In this document: positions 1-11,100 of the stretch, one piece after another
Layout: every line of letters starts with the position of its first letter
Numbering within the stretch: the stretch's first letter is position 1
Origin: Callipepla californica brunnescens
Taxonomy: Eukaryota; Chordata; Aves; Galliformes; Odontophoridae
NCBI GenBank assembly: GCA_023055505.1
Contig: JALIRH010000062.1
Coordinates: forward strand, 434,001 to 498,000
Direction of reading: 5' to 3'
Length of the DNA stretch: 64,000 nt
The notes under the pieces: model-generated
Seen by the model: only the letters and a program-made list of their open reading frames with translations
What the model was told of the DNA's origin: nothing
The model's database searches: none
Made by a program: the position numbers and the translations under genes

Positions 1-2080
1 GCCTGGCCTGAGCCTGGAGAGTCCTGCTCCATGCAGAGTGGGAGTGGAGACTTCCATGAGGGCTTGCTGGTCACAGCATGACTCTGTTCTATTGTGAAGG
101 GAGAAAAAAAGTTATCCTAGAAAAACAAAATCACACTTATCAACAGAATAAAAAAAGCAGTCATTGCTTTTAAAAGGTCAGGCATATTTTTTTCAGTTAA
201 ACTAGAAGCATTCATTTCATAGCTGTCATAAAAATTCATCAGAGTATCCTAGATTTGCCACAGGCTGCTGGCTAAGAAAAATGGATAGGCTTCCACGGGG
301 GCTCCTCTTCCATCATCTTCTCCTGAAATACTGTATTTAAAAAGGTAACACTAAAAGAATTCATGCATAAATTCCTTTGACTTTACACTCCTGAAGTCAG
401 TAACGCCACTTCAGTGCAACAGGACTCAGTGAAAGAACCACAATCAGAACCAGGACATACTGCTTCACCTTCCCATCCACCCAAATTTTCAATTGCAGCA
501 TTGTGTGTTTACATACCAGATGGCACCACTGATCTATGACAGAGTTTTTTGCCCCATCCCTTTGTTTTATTATTAACAAGAAATTCTTTCAGAATGCAAA
601 CTATTCAATCAGTTGACATTTTCTCCTTATCACTGCTTGAGGCGAAGAAGGGTCAGAAACACACTGGTTTTGGTATCACATGGATTTTTTGTATGCGTCA
701 GCTTCAATCCTTGAAAGAACAAACAGTAGTCTTCAGTTAGCATTTCCTCACAGAATGTAAAGATTTTCTTCAGGAAAACACATGGTTTGATAAAGCAGTC
801 TGTGACATTTCTGAAGCATTATGCAAGAGCTGGCATGTTTCTTCAGGAATTTACTGGACTACGATAGTGTACCCTTAGTATTTTGCATACATGAGTATCT
901 GCAGGATATTTCCTTATAATCTCACTCCCCTTTGCAACTCCCACTAAATTCACTTGTAATAATACGAAAGAAACACGGAATCATTTAGCTAAACCAGCAA
1001 ATTTATGCTCCTCACTGTTATTTCTTTTCCATTGCTTGTACATCTTTTCTTCTACTTGTGCTTTTCTTTCTTTTCAGAAATTCTGATGTTTAGACTTTTC
1101 ATCTGATCTCATAAAGAAATAGATGTTGATCTCTCACACTGTTGCTGCTTTTCTACTCCCTTCTGCAAGTCAGCCATTTTTCAACCAAACCTAGAGCCAA
1201 TTTCATGGCCTCAAAGGTAACCAAACTACTTCAAACCTAAACAAGAAATCTTCTGCTTGATTGAGAGGCCCAAATGATTGATTTGAGAAAAATGTCAAAC
1301 AGAACGTGCTCCATCATGGTCTTTGTATCCTTTTTTCTTTGTCAGTAACTAACATTCCCAACCCATCACAGGGCTCTGGATTAATTGCAGGCAGCCATTT
1401 CTTGCCTGATGTTGTGAACACAATTATTGCAGCTTGTGTGCATGTGTGAGCAGAGACAATGACAGTTCACACAAATCCTCTGGGAACCAGGCTTCATTAG
1501 CTCTGCAGCCCACTAAACAGTCTATTTTTGTTGCAGCATTTGCTAACCAGTACAGAATCAAACTGTACTTGCCATAATGTAAGATGCTTCCATCGCAGTG
1601 TAACCATGTCCATCTTTGAGTTTTGCTCCAACAGTATTGGTCTCTACATGGTGTTACAATGCCATAAAAAAGGTGGATAAGCAAAGCTTCGGTTAAACAT
1701 GTTGCAAAACTCTGTTTATATAAAAACTCAGCCATGAAACATTCAGCCCCAAATCAGAACATGTTTTAATTTAGTATCAGACTGCCCACTCCAGGAACTC
1801 ATGTTGATAGGCAGCCAGAGTGGTGCTGAGCCCCTTCTAGCAAGGTATGTAATCTCATGAAGAAATAACAGATTTCTGAGGTGCTTATTAGGAGAAAAGG
1901 ATGCAGGCTGCAAGAAGAAAGTTGTCTCCTGCCCCCTTTCATGCTAATTAATGCATTCAGAAGCTGTACTGGAAGGAATTTAAACTCGTGATAGTCATAA
2001 GAGAACAGATCAAAGAAGAAAAAAAAGCACCAGATCAAGTCAAGGAAAGGAAAGCTGTATATACCTTTAGTCAACAGACA
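1..2080. other. Upstream flank of MLANA, no gene recognised
   Basis: AT-rich DNA with scattered short ORFs on both strands, none of which resembles a protein I know. The longest is a 103-codon frame on the - strand at 1424-1735. No splice-flanked coding exon is visible. CACATG/CATGTG E-boxes occur at about 677, 779 and 1441 and could be relevant to MLANA control, but none is in a proven promoter. Confidence 0.5.
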
Positions 2081-2099
2081 GAATACAGGTCTGAAGAAG
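2040..2099 (+). other. MLANA: Possible non-coding first exon of MLANA (3' end only)
   Basis: A good donor, GAAG|GTAAGG, occurs at 2099/2100. It lies about 770 bases upstream of the acceptor that precedes the start-codon exon. Mammalian MLANA has a non-coding first exon, so this is a plausible partner. The 5' boundary cannot be seen; a TATATA stretch lies at 2058-2063. This is inference from position and one splice signal; another upstream donor could be the real one. Confidence 0.22.
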
Positions 2100-2882
2100 G
2101 TAAGGCTTGCATTTTTTTTTTATTCTACCTAAAAGTAAACTTTTCTACATTGCTTAAAAATTATGCTTCAGTGGAGACTTAACTGACCTTTAGTGAAGTC
2201 TGAAAATGCTTTGTTTCCTTGGATATATTTTCTCCGGCAAGGTCACTGTTTTTTTCACTCACTTTACCCCAGTATGGGATAGTATATGAGTTGGCTAATA
2301 TCAAGAAGAATCTGTTGAGATGCTTGCACAGACATGATTACTTGAAAATCCTTCCTTTGTCATGTTCAAATTATTTTTATTTGGATGATTATTTTCTTAA
2401 GATTGAAAAGTAGAATTATAACTTCTGTGCTTCTTGGTCAACACAAATTAGTGTAACTATCCGAAAATCAACAGACCTTAGACAGTCTGTGCTGACTGAC
2501 CTCCTGAACATTTTTAGGGGGTAACACATGCAAATATCTTTCCTTGTCCAGAAAAATTGTCTCTATATTTTTTCTATATTCCTGTGAAATTTTGCTTTGG
2601 AAATCTGCCACTGGTTAGCACCTGAAGTGACCATATCAAATCCCTTCCTGTTGCACTCATGCAGAACTGTTAAGAGTTTTGAGTTCTGCGCTCTCAAGTT
2701 TTTAAATTGGGACAGTTGCAAAGGCATATGGATCCGCATAATTCTGAGAATAACAGGTTGCCCTACCTCCACAAAATGCCTCCACTGAAACCAAAATTTG
2801 ATAGTTTTTATTACGCCTTAAAAGTAACAAATATTTCTGTTCTATTCTAACACATGAATTTGAACAGGGCTAGGCTCTCAAA

Positions 2883-2956
2883 ATGCCCAGAAGAAGCCAC
2901 CATCAAGATGGAAACTTCTTCAGAGGAAAAGGACGCACCTATTTCACAGCAGAAGA
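2883..2956 (+). CDS. MLANA: MLANA coding exon 1 (N-terminus)
   Basis: This exon encodes MPRRSHHQDGNFF and continues to TYFTAEE. The MPR start and the TAEE end match the mammalian protein, while the middle is divergent. The acceptor TTTGAACAG|G at 2867/2868 leaves 15 nt of 5' UTR before the ATG. The donor GA|GTAAGC gives a phase-2 intron. Confidence 0.93.
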
Positions 2957-5900
2957 GTAAGCATAAAGCAAAACCTATTTTAGCACATATGTTGAAAAAA
3001 ACTTACTCTGAAAAGAAATTTACAGAATAGTGTGTATATACAAAATCAAGGCTGTGTAAAGAAGAAGTGCATTTTAGCTATTTTGTGGTTCTCTGAAATG
3101 TTTGTCATGGAATTATCTAAAAGAGTACTCAGTGGTTAGGAATAATCAGAACTGCAGAATTCAAGAATCTAGAGCTTCTTCATACACTCACAGGCCATAT
3201 TAACCTTTATAATAACATAATAATGAGGTTTATTATATAATAATTTATAATAATAACCCTTATTAACTCAAATAAGGGTTGTTGAGGTTCGTTTAGAATT
3301 ACAATGTGATCCTTCAGTAAGATTCAAGTCCAGAAAAATCTCCCACCACTACCTCCCTTCTGAAACTCAAAGATACAATGCTTCATCCTAAAGAACACTC
3401 TGAAGAAAAACATCAGTGGAGACCTCAGGTAAATGGAAAATATCTTTCAAAACTGGATGGAGACATCAAGTCCTATAAAATGTAATTCTCATTATGTCAT
3501 TTCTGAGCGAAACTCCATCAAGTACCACATTAATCCACTTGCATATTTAGTTCAGAGTTCTCAGGTCACAAAAGAGCTCTCCATGAAACCCTGAATCAGA
3601 GTAAATGTGAAAGGTCTTTGACACGTAATGTTCCCCACTCCTTGGTCCCAGTGGAAAAACCTGGTGGCAGTTACTTCAGAGAAACTGGATATCCAACACA
3701 TAAGAGTGTGTTGGGATGGATTTATCCTGACTCATTTAATCCTTTTCCTGCCAATTTATCCCTCTGAGCATTTCCCAGACTCTTCTGTTCCTAAATGTGC
3801 AAGAACAGAAAAATGGGGAGTGAATGCTCTATGCCATAACAGAGAGCACATTAGCACAGGAAGAGGAGCTTTTTAAGACTAAGAAACTGCAATTACTTGG
3901 TCATATTGCTTTTTGATATCCTAAGCAGTGGGAAAGATGTCTTACAGCACAGTGTGCAGAACCTATATTCCCTAAAAGGACCCAGTGACATCAATACTGT
4001 ACCTGAGCAACAAAAAGTATTACAGTTTCTCACTAGGTTATTGAAACTACATAGTGTTTAATGAATAATTGAAAAAATATATGTCACCAGAATTTACTGT
4101 AATATGATGCAGCTGGGATATCTTTCTCGGTTCTTATGCCCTGGAGAAACTTCACAAACATGAGATGCCTCTGCAGGCATGGTGTCTATTTTATTTCGCA
4201 TTCTCTTCCAAAGTCATAATGCTGTTTGCTGAATTTATACATAGGGATGTTTTAGAAACAGGGGTTGTTGGTGGATTATTATCTTCAAAGCTACAAATAT
4301 TCCTCTTTTTTAGAATGTTTTATATCTGGGCAGAGAATTTAGCTAACAGCTTAATCTGGAGAGACTGGATTAAGTCTTTATTTTCTGAGGTATATCCTGT
4401 GTCATTGCTCCCTCTGGTGAAGTGATAGGGATATAAGCTCCTATCTAACCACTCTTGCTCCCAGAAGAAAGCACCTAGTTCTACTGTCAATGATTTCATC
4501 TTGTGTTCCACACAGAGCTCTGGGGATTGGGATCTTCATTTTGGTGCTGGCCATCTTGCTTATCTTTGGCTGCTGGTTTTATAAAAGGCGTAGTGGCTAT
4601 AAAAGACTACGGGTAAGCATGGTAGCTCACTTTCACACATACTGTTATTTTAACAACATGCTGCTACATACTCAGCATTACATTAATGCTGAGAACACTA
4701 CATCTACTGTAAGATGTCACTGTCTCACATATATAAACAGGTGAAAACATGGAATATAAGATGCTGTAGGACTTGTAAGTCAATCAGAGGAAGCATAAGC
4801 ATGAAGAAGTGGAGCCAATTGCCCAACTTTTCACAATATGCCAAGGGACAAATCTAATCTCTAGGAGGCATATTTAAATCCATACATATTCTGTGAATTT
4901 TCATTTGTAGGCTTTACATCTAAGAACAGATGCAATTGGAGTAAGTCTAGGAAGCAGAACTGTTACAGTTCATACATGTTATACTCATAAGTGATACAGA
5001 ATACTTTCTTACAAAAGTTAAGTTAAATTAAAATTGATTTACAAAAAAAGAAGACAGATTTTGAGGTACTTTCTAAACACTACTTCTAAAAATTATATTT
5101 CCTGCCTTCTTCAAAAATGTTTAAGAACTCAAGATTAGATCTGTCCCACACCATTTTTGTTGGAAGATTCAAATCTTTATCTTCAGCGCTGTGTTCTTAC
5201 TCGTGTGAAATGGAGACAGTTTTTAACCACACAAAATGAAGGTTTTGTCAGGGCATCTTTTAGTTTTGCTAATATTTCTAAAAAAAGATGTGACCATTTT
5301 GAATCAAAAAAATATAACTCTCCTCAGGATATCCATTTCCTTGCTGTTCCTGATAAATGCCCTGCTACCTTCCTAGTGACAGGTCCAATACCAATAAGGA
5401 ATACACAAAACTCAAACTTTCATAAAAACCAGAACTTTTTTCGTGCCTTCTGTGTGCAGCATGGCACAACTTCTTCAGTTCCTTATGACAGCAGGCATTT
5501 TTTGTTTTTGAAAATCTTACATTTGTTAGTCTTTTTGGAAGGGGGAGGACTGGTATGGAATGTACAAAAAGTAGTGGGAAACAGAAAAGAAAGAAGATAG
5601 AGGTAAAGAAAAGAAATGGGTAAGAAAAGGAGGTGACCTCCAGGTAGCTGAAAAGGTGTCTATGCAATAATTGTGGGCCAAAAAGATGCAATCCTCATTT
5701 TCGCTGATCACACATTGTGTGATACAGGAAGGAGAGCATTTTTCAGGAGAGACAGCAAAATGTGGTGTGTAGATTACTCCTCTTACTTGCTGCTGTTGTG
5801 TCTAGCCCTAATCTTAGATCCTAACAAACACTGCAGAATTGCTGTTAAATATTAAGTGATTATATTATATAGTGTGATCCAAATTTATATTCAGTTTTCC

Positions 5901-6737
5901 TTTCACTTTATTCATACTTTTCATGATTTTTCACAGAGCAAAGGCATCAGTATGGGCAGCATACGAACTGTGGTAGGTGAGGGAGCACCATCAGACTGCA
6001 AAATGGCTCTGCAAGAGTACAGAAACTTCAATTCTGTGGTAAGTCAAAGCTTGAGCTTCATTTATTTTAAATACAGTAAGACATGGTGAGATAATCTTGA
6101 TAAACTGTGAAAAGGGTGTTTTAAAGTTTAACCCTAATAATACTAAAAAACCCTGTTCTTTTACCTAGCTTCATTCTTAAACTGTATAATCATTATTCAT
6201 TATGTAATATAGGAATGCTGAAATATATTGAATAAACACATGTCCCTAATAGATATTCCACCATTCTTGTAGTCAACAAATAGTTTGTGTTTGGGAGTAT
6301 CACTAAACTTCAGGCTTGTAGCTTTTCTAAAAACTATGGGAAGATGAACATTCAAGTTCATAATTCTCAAAAAAAGTTAAAATAACTGAATTGATAGATA
6401 TATAGATCAAGCTACAGTTATGTTTAAACTGTAACTGAGAATAGGAAAAAGGGTAGCTTACAACCCATAGTAAAGAAGCTGCCCAAATTGTTAACACTGG
6501 AAATAAGGTAACATCCATTCATTAAGACTCCTGAAGAGCAATATAAAGACACTGTAAGCTATTTTAAACTATTTTGCCACATCTAACAGATTTCTCCTTG
6601 TACTCTTCATGTCATTTTCTGGCATCTCAAATGTCTTTTCAATCTTTCACATCAATTTTCCTATATAGGTTCCTGATGCTCCACCAGCCTATGACAAAAT
6701 TGCTGCAGAGCAGTCACCACCGCCTTATTCACCATGA
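2883..6737 (+). CDS. MLANA: MLANA (Melan-A/MART-1), spliced CDS of 4 exons
   Basis: The CDS joins 2883-2956, 4516-4612, 5937-6038 and 6669-6737 (342 nt, 113 aa plus TGA). Human MLANA has 118 aa. The order of features matches the family: a short polar N-terminus ending in TAEE, one transmembrane helix at about residues 27-47 (GIGIFILVLAILLIFGCWF), a basic stop-transfer YKRRSGYKRLR, a divergent cytoplasmic middle, and a conserved tail with PPAY and PPPYSP. In mammals the protein sits in melanosome and Golgi membranes of pigment cells, supports PMEL maturation, and its PPxY motifs bind NEDD4-type ubiquitin ligases. All introns are GT-AG and the phases (2, 0, 0) agree. The start is the first ATG of its exon and aligns with the human N-terminus. 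The neighbour, BRD10, is tail-to-tail. Confidence 0.95.
2957..4515 (+). other. MLANA: MLANA intron 1
   Basis: AT-rich intron with a small ATAATAATA-rich patch near 3208-3260. Apart from that patch I see no repeat or RNA gene. It begins GTAAGC and ends TTCCACACAG. Confidence 0.85.
4516..4612 (+). CDS. MLANA: MLANA coding exon 2 (transmembrane helix)
   Basis: The acceptor is TTCCACACAG|A and the donor CTACGG|GTAAGC. The exon encodes ALGIGIFILVLAILLIFGCW and then FYKRRSGYKRLR. This is the single membrane-spanning helix followed by the basic cytoplasmic anchor. It corresponds to the mammalian AAGIGILTV segment, the best conserved part of the family after the tail. Confidence 0.95.
4613..5936 (+). 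other. MLANA: MLANA intron 2
   Basis: AT-rich intron. It contains a 147-codon + frame (5157-5600) and an overlapping 108-codon - frame (5365-5691). Neither resembles a known protein, and I take both as chance. No repeat family was recognised. Confidence 0.8.
5937..6038 (+). CDS. MLANA: MLANA coding exon 3 (cytoplasmic middle)
   Basis: The acceptor is TTTTTCACAG|A and the donor TCTGTG|GTAAGT. It has 34 codons, phase 0 on both sides. It begins SKGISMGSIRTVVGEG and ends SDCKMALQEYRNFNSV. Only the second half (the K-ALQE segment, human K-SLQE) resembles mammalian MLANA, so the first half evolves fast. As a symmetric exon it could be skipped without a frameshift. Confidence 0.9.
6039..6668 (+). 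other. MLANA: MLANA intron 3
   Basis: Ordinary AT-rich intron, GT-AG, ending in a pyrimidine-rich stretch before TATATAG. No other feature seen. Confidence 0.85.
6669..6737 (+). CDS. MLANA: MLANA coding exon 4 (PPxY tail)
   Basis: This exon encodes VPDAPPAYDKIAAEQSPPPY, then SP and TGA. Human MLANA ends VPNAPPAYEKLSAEQSPPPY then SP, so this is the strongest identification in the gene. Two PPxY motifs (PPAY, PPPY) are kept; in mammals such motifs recruit WW-domain ubiquitin ligases that control protein turnover. Confidence 0.96.
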   Translation, partial: VPDAPPAYDKIAAEQSPPPYSP

Positions 6738-6945
6738 TGGCAAGAAGTCTTAAACTCTGAGCACATATCTATTTGATTTCTTCATGCTCCCTCTTAATTT
6801 CCTACACATTCTTAACTTCCTGAAAGCTAAAACTGCAAAAGAAAAGTTCACACGCTTTCATAAGCAATCACTTAGAATTACTTTTGCTTAATTTAAAGAG
6901 GTAGATCTTGAAATTCTTCAATAAAGCTTACTGTGCTTCCATATT
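6738..6945 (+). other. MLANA: MLANA 3' UTR with poly(A) signal
   Basis: About 200 nt of AT-rich 3' UTR follow the stop codon. A canonical AATAAA lies at 6920-6925, followed by a GT/T-rich stretch (6930-6965), so cleavage is expected near 6940-6950. The exact site is inferred. Confidence 0.75.
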
Positions 6946-7107
6946 ATGTTTTTCATTTCTTGTGACTATAACATTTTGCTGGGGTTTTGGCTTCTTGCGT
7001 CCTTCACAGAAGTACAAATTTTAAGAACACATCACTGAGTATCAACTCATTCAGAAGTGTAGGCAACTGCATGTTCAACTTCCACGCTACCTCTCCCTTT
7101 GTTCAAT

Positions 7108-7150
7108 AAATAGATAGATAGACAGATAGATAGATAGATAGATAGATAGG

Positions 7151-7225
<75 letters not shown>
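7108..7225. repeat. GATA tetranucleotide microsatellite
   Basis: About 117 bp of nearly uninterrupted TAGA/GATA repeats (TATC on the other strand). There is one GACA unit near 7131 and one GGTA variant near 7149. The length and purity suggest a polymorphic locus. Confidence 0.97.
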
Positions 7226-8288
7226 ACAATCTATTCCATAAACTGTCACATACAAGAATCTGTTATAATGTGGGCAAAAATAATGACTACACATGCTAAT
7301 GCAAAAAATAACCATTTTTCTCTACCAGTAGTTCTAAAAATCAGCCTGCACACGCAGACAGTATTTTACAGCATATACCTCACAGCACGTGTTATCTATC
7401 TGTAATTAACCAATTCCTCATTAATTGTAAAAATTTGATCCAAGTGACCTAAGAATTTCTGCTTACAGCCTGAGTTACTTTATACTTGCCAGTGCATATA
7501 AGAATGATCCCATTATGTGTCCTACTGGCAAGAAAGGAGAGCAGTCACGGAAAACAAAAGAACTGCAATACATCTAAATTGGGGTATACTCATTAGGCAG
7601 GTACTTGTTCAAAGGTAATAAATATTTCCGAATTCTGTGAAAGTTTGAAATTTTTATTATTTTTTTTTAAATAATTAATTGATACATGTATTTAGGAATC
7701 TGGAGAAGTACAAGAACTGCAGCAGTGCTTGAACAGCAGATGTGCTTTCACATTTCCAAACCATTTTATTATACCAATTACATGCTTGGACCAAATGGGT
7801 GATTTTTTGTTTATTTCCTGAGAGGTACACTGAGTTAGCAAAGTACAGATCAGAAGAGGCCCAAGAGAGAGGGCCTAATACAAAAGATTTGGTCTTTCAC
7901 TACTAATTTTATCAGCTGTTTTCAACAAAGCTCACTTATTTTTGGATGGGAGGAACAGGCTGCTGTGCTGCATACCGTGTTCTCTATGTTCTCCACTCAC
8001 ATAGAAAATCAGCCTTCCTCCTCCTGCTTCATATCTGAATTATCCTTGTTATCGTTATCTTAATTCTTGTAGCTATTTGGGAAAAGAACAGACTCATATT
8101 TTCTGGAGAGTATTTTCTAAGTAAAAGCTTTAATCTTTCAGCATTTGTCAGTTTGCCCTTTGCCAATTACCTTATTAGAGGCAATTTATTTCTTTTTCTG
8201 TGTGCCATCACTTATGCCGCAAGTAACTCTTCACTGTGACTCAGGAAAAAAACATCTCCCATTTTAGACACAGGATAGTTTCCAGTTC

Positions 8289-8380
8289 ACCTCACTGTCT
8301 TCTCATCCAGCCCCATCTTCCCTACAAGGACGGTGTCAAAGGCCTCACTGAAGTCCAGGCTAGTACTGCTCAGTGCTAGA
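8289..8380 (-). repeat. CR1-like fragment, degraded
   Basis: The segment with GGTGTCAAAGGCCTCACTGA reads on the - strand like the CR1 reverse-transcriptase region encoding DFSKAFDTV. Only about 60-90 bp are recognisable, so the subfamily is unknown. Confidence 0.45.
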
Positions 8381-9589
8381 TTTACTGTGTGCAGTTACTT
8401 GCAGTAGGAATTCTAGGCTTGTTTTTTGTCTGGTAAACAAGTTTACAAAACTTTTGCATCACTTCAGAATATTTGTCAAAATGGCAGAACCATATGGCAC
8501 GTGTGAATACTTCCTGAATATTAATCTCCTGTAAAGACCCATTTGTACTTTGTAGTTTGTTAGTCCCACATCAGTGTTTCCAGAAAACATTTCCTGAACT
8601 TTTCTGGAGTCAACACAGATTTAAGGTTGTGGGTCTTAAAAATTTGCACACCCTTGGATATGCTGTCCATGTACTCTGCACATGTTGTGTTTATCCTCGC
8701 CAGCTGGAAGGATCACTACAGTGTTTCATCATCAAATCTTTGTTTAAAACTTTAGGATTATTTTTAAGCAGGCAATCATATACCTTTCTCATCATTTCTG
8801 TACATGAAAGAACATTTTCAGCTTTTTTCCCACTGTTATTCCTGCTCTGCTTCTCACCTTTTTTCCCAGTCTTCCTGGCCTCTCATGAGACAAGCCAGTT
8901 CTGCCTGAGTTCTCACAGCTCCACTGGAAATTAACTCTTGTTCTTTCCACCATCATTCTCTACCATTCACCACAGTGAGAGAGGATCCTGCACATTCAAA
9001 GAAGCTAAAGCCAACAGTACCAGGGACTGCAGAGAGGCATGACAGACTCACATTGGATTGAATAATCTCCTTTAAAGGACATGTTTTTGAGTAGGCATAG
9101 TTTTAAGAGAAGTTAGATCTCTTTGGCAGTGAAGTGTATTTGCTTTATAGTCGATATTCCTATGAAAAGATTTGTACAAAATAGGTTCATGGTGCTCCTT
9201 TGTCTTTTAAAATGTTAATTCTGTTCCCACATCTCAAGGATGCAGTAACACTGAAAATTACAGTACTGGATAGTAACAGATTACTTCCATGAGGGGGACA
9301 ACTGAATTGACGATGTCTCCTCATTCTCAAAAAGAGACAACCAACATGGTAAAGGTCCACATCAGCTGCATGGAAAAATTAAAGAGTGAAGACTTGTTGT
9401 CTCCCACTATTAATACTACGAGTGTGGAGTCTGTGCAGCATGTATCTGCAGGTGGAGATGGTGATCTCTTGGCCTTGGTTGGCAGAAAGCTGTGGGTGCG
9501 AAGAGAAAGTAGAGAGATCAAGGAACATGGAAAGAGCACCTTAATAACAAAGAAGTACATGCTGACCTCGTGTGTCGCTGAGTGTGCAA

Positions 9590-9738
9590 GTTGTTAATCA
9601 TGTGCAGGGGAACCACAAGGGGAAAGGTTTGGGGAGTGAAAAATTCTGAGCTGCACTTGGTGGGCTATATAAGCTGCACTGTAACCACATAAAGGGTCTT
9701 TGGTTGTTATCGGGAGTCCTTTCCTTTATCACCACATA
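9590..9738 (+). repeat. Possible endogenous retrovirus LTR fragment
   Basis: The segment has an LTR-like promoter layout: a TATATAAG box at about 9666, then an ATAAAG near 9690, then a GGTCTTTGGTTGTTATCGGG stretch like the R/U5 part of avian ERV LTRs. The upstream 9290-9590 part is GC-richer than its surroundings and may be U3. No gag, pol or env frame is present, so it would be a solo or partial LTR. The family is not identified. Confidence 0.4.
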
Positions 9739-9889
9739 TGGGTGGCGATACCAGTTACCAGGTTCAGAAACAAAGAGATGATATAATTATGCAAAAACTC
9801 TTCATCACAGGGGACACTAGGGATAGTAGTATTTCACAGGCACTCAAGTGGTACCGTGGAATGAATTATCTATTTCTCCCTGAAAAGAA

Positions 9890-10015
9890 TATAAAAAACT
9901 CTTCAAAAAATCAAAACAAAACCAAACAAACAAGAAACTACACTGCACAATACAAAACCCCAAAACAATCAAAAAAGACAACCACAACCAAAAGAAACAA
10001 CAACAATAATAACTT
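9890..10015 (+). repeat. A-rich low-complexity tract
   Basis: Extended AAAC/AAAAC/AACAACAAT-rich DNA on the + strand, almost without G. It does not follow a recognisable processed gene. Confidence 0.8.
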
Positions 10016-10259
10016 TGCAGAGAGAGATGCTGGTTCACAGATTACTACACAGTAGACGAGCATTCAGGATATGTGTCACCAGCTGTTTGCCTTTTATACT
10101 CATTGGAATTGCTGTTGTGTACTGCTCCAAGGCATGTGGTGCTAAAACAAAACGGTCATTTACCTCCATCCAGCGTTACCACTTATTTAGTCACTAAAAC
10201 CACTGTTTGCTTAGGGTGGTTAGCCACTATGTTTCAGTAAAGAACTAAAGAGTATGCAT

Positions 10260-10580
10260 AAGATGAAAAAGACTACTAAGATCATCTAGCCCAGCTATCA
10301 ACCTGACCTTGCTGAGCCCTATCACTGAACCACACCCACATCCACACCTCTTAAAAACTTCCAGGGGTGGCAGCTTCCCTGGGTAGCCAGCTCCAATGCC
10401 TTGCCAGCCTTTCTGTGAAGAAACTCTTCCTGATGTCCAATCTGAGCCTCTGGTGCAACTCGAGATTATTTCCTTGCATCCTACTGTCACCCGGGAAAAG
10501 AGACTGACAAGCTCCTCACTGCAGCCTCCTTTCAGGAAGCTGTAGGGGGTGAGGAAGTTCTGAGTTCCCCAAAGCTTTTC
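10260..10580 (-). repeat. CR1 LINE 3' fragment
   Basis: Read on the - strand, this matches the CR1 3' end with its typical segments: the region encoding the end of ORF2, a CCAGGGAAGCTGCCACCCCT-like block and an ATCTTAGTAG-type terminus near 10275. It is 5'-truncated and diverged and has no intact coding frame. Confidence 0.8.
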
Positions 10581-11002
10581 ATAACTTTGCTCTTCATTAG
10601 AATAAAGAATAGTGTGTATCTTTCTACAACACTGGTGAAGACAAACATCAGGCATGATCTGTTTCTCCATCCAAGTAGACTACTCCTACACTTTCTAAGA
10701 AGCATAGATACTGATTCTACCACAAACATAAAACAAACATTCTAAGAGGAAACAAAATTCCATGGAAGTTGGTCCCTTCCATCAGTGAAATGTAAATAAA
10801 ATGTGTTGCTGGAGTAGAATTTATGCTTTTATAATGACCAAGGTGCCATCCTCTGTCACCATTCTTTCCATAAAATGAAGTCAACTATCACATTCAACTG
10901 CACAATGTAGTTATGTTACAATAGCCTTCACATTGCAAAACCTACCATGCAGACACCTTATTATTTCATATTGCAAATCTAGAAAATGGCCATTTCCTAT
11001 TC

Positions 11003-11100
11003 TGTTTTATTTTATTTTATTTTGTTTATTTTATTTTATTTTATTTTATTTTATTTTATTTTATTTTGTTTTGTTTTATTTTATTTTATTTTATTTTACT
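11003..11100. repeat. TTTTA pentanucleotide microsatellite
   Basis: About 97 bp of TTTTA units with a few TTTTG variants (AAAAT on the other strand). It probably varies in length between individuals. Confidence 0.95.

Noticed and set aside
1424..1735. 103-codon - strand ORF upstream of MLANA
   Set aside because: No recognisable domain, splice-site pair or repeat identity; treated as chance.
5157..5691. Overlapping ORFs on both strands in MLANA intron 2
   Set aside because: No domain, no splice or promoter context, and both strands open at once suggests composition rather than coding.
8557..8934. 125-codon + strand ORF in the intergenic gap
   Set aside because: No domain. It begins next to an old CR1 scrap, and its Phe/Ser-rich C-terminus reflects pyrimidine-rich DNA.
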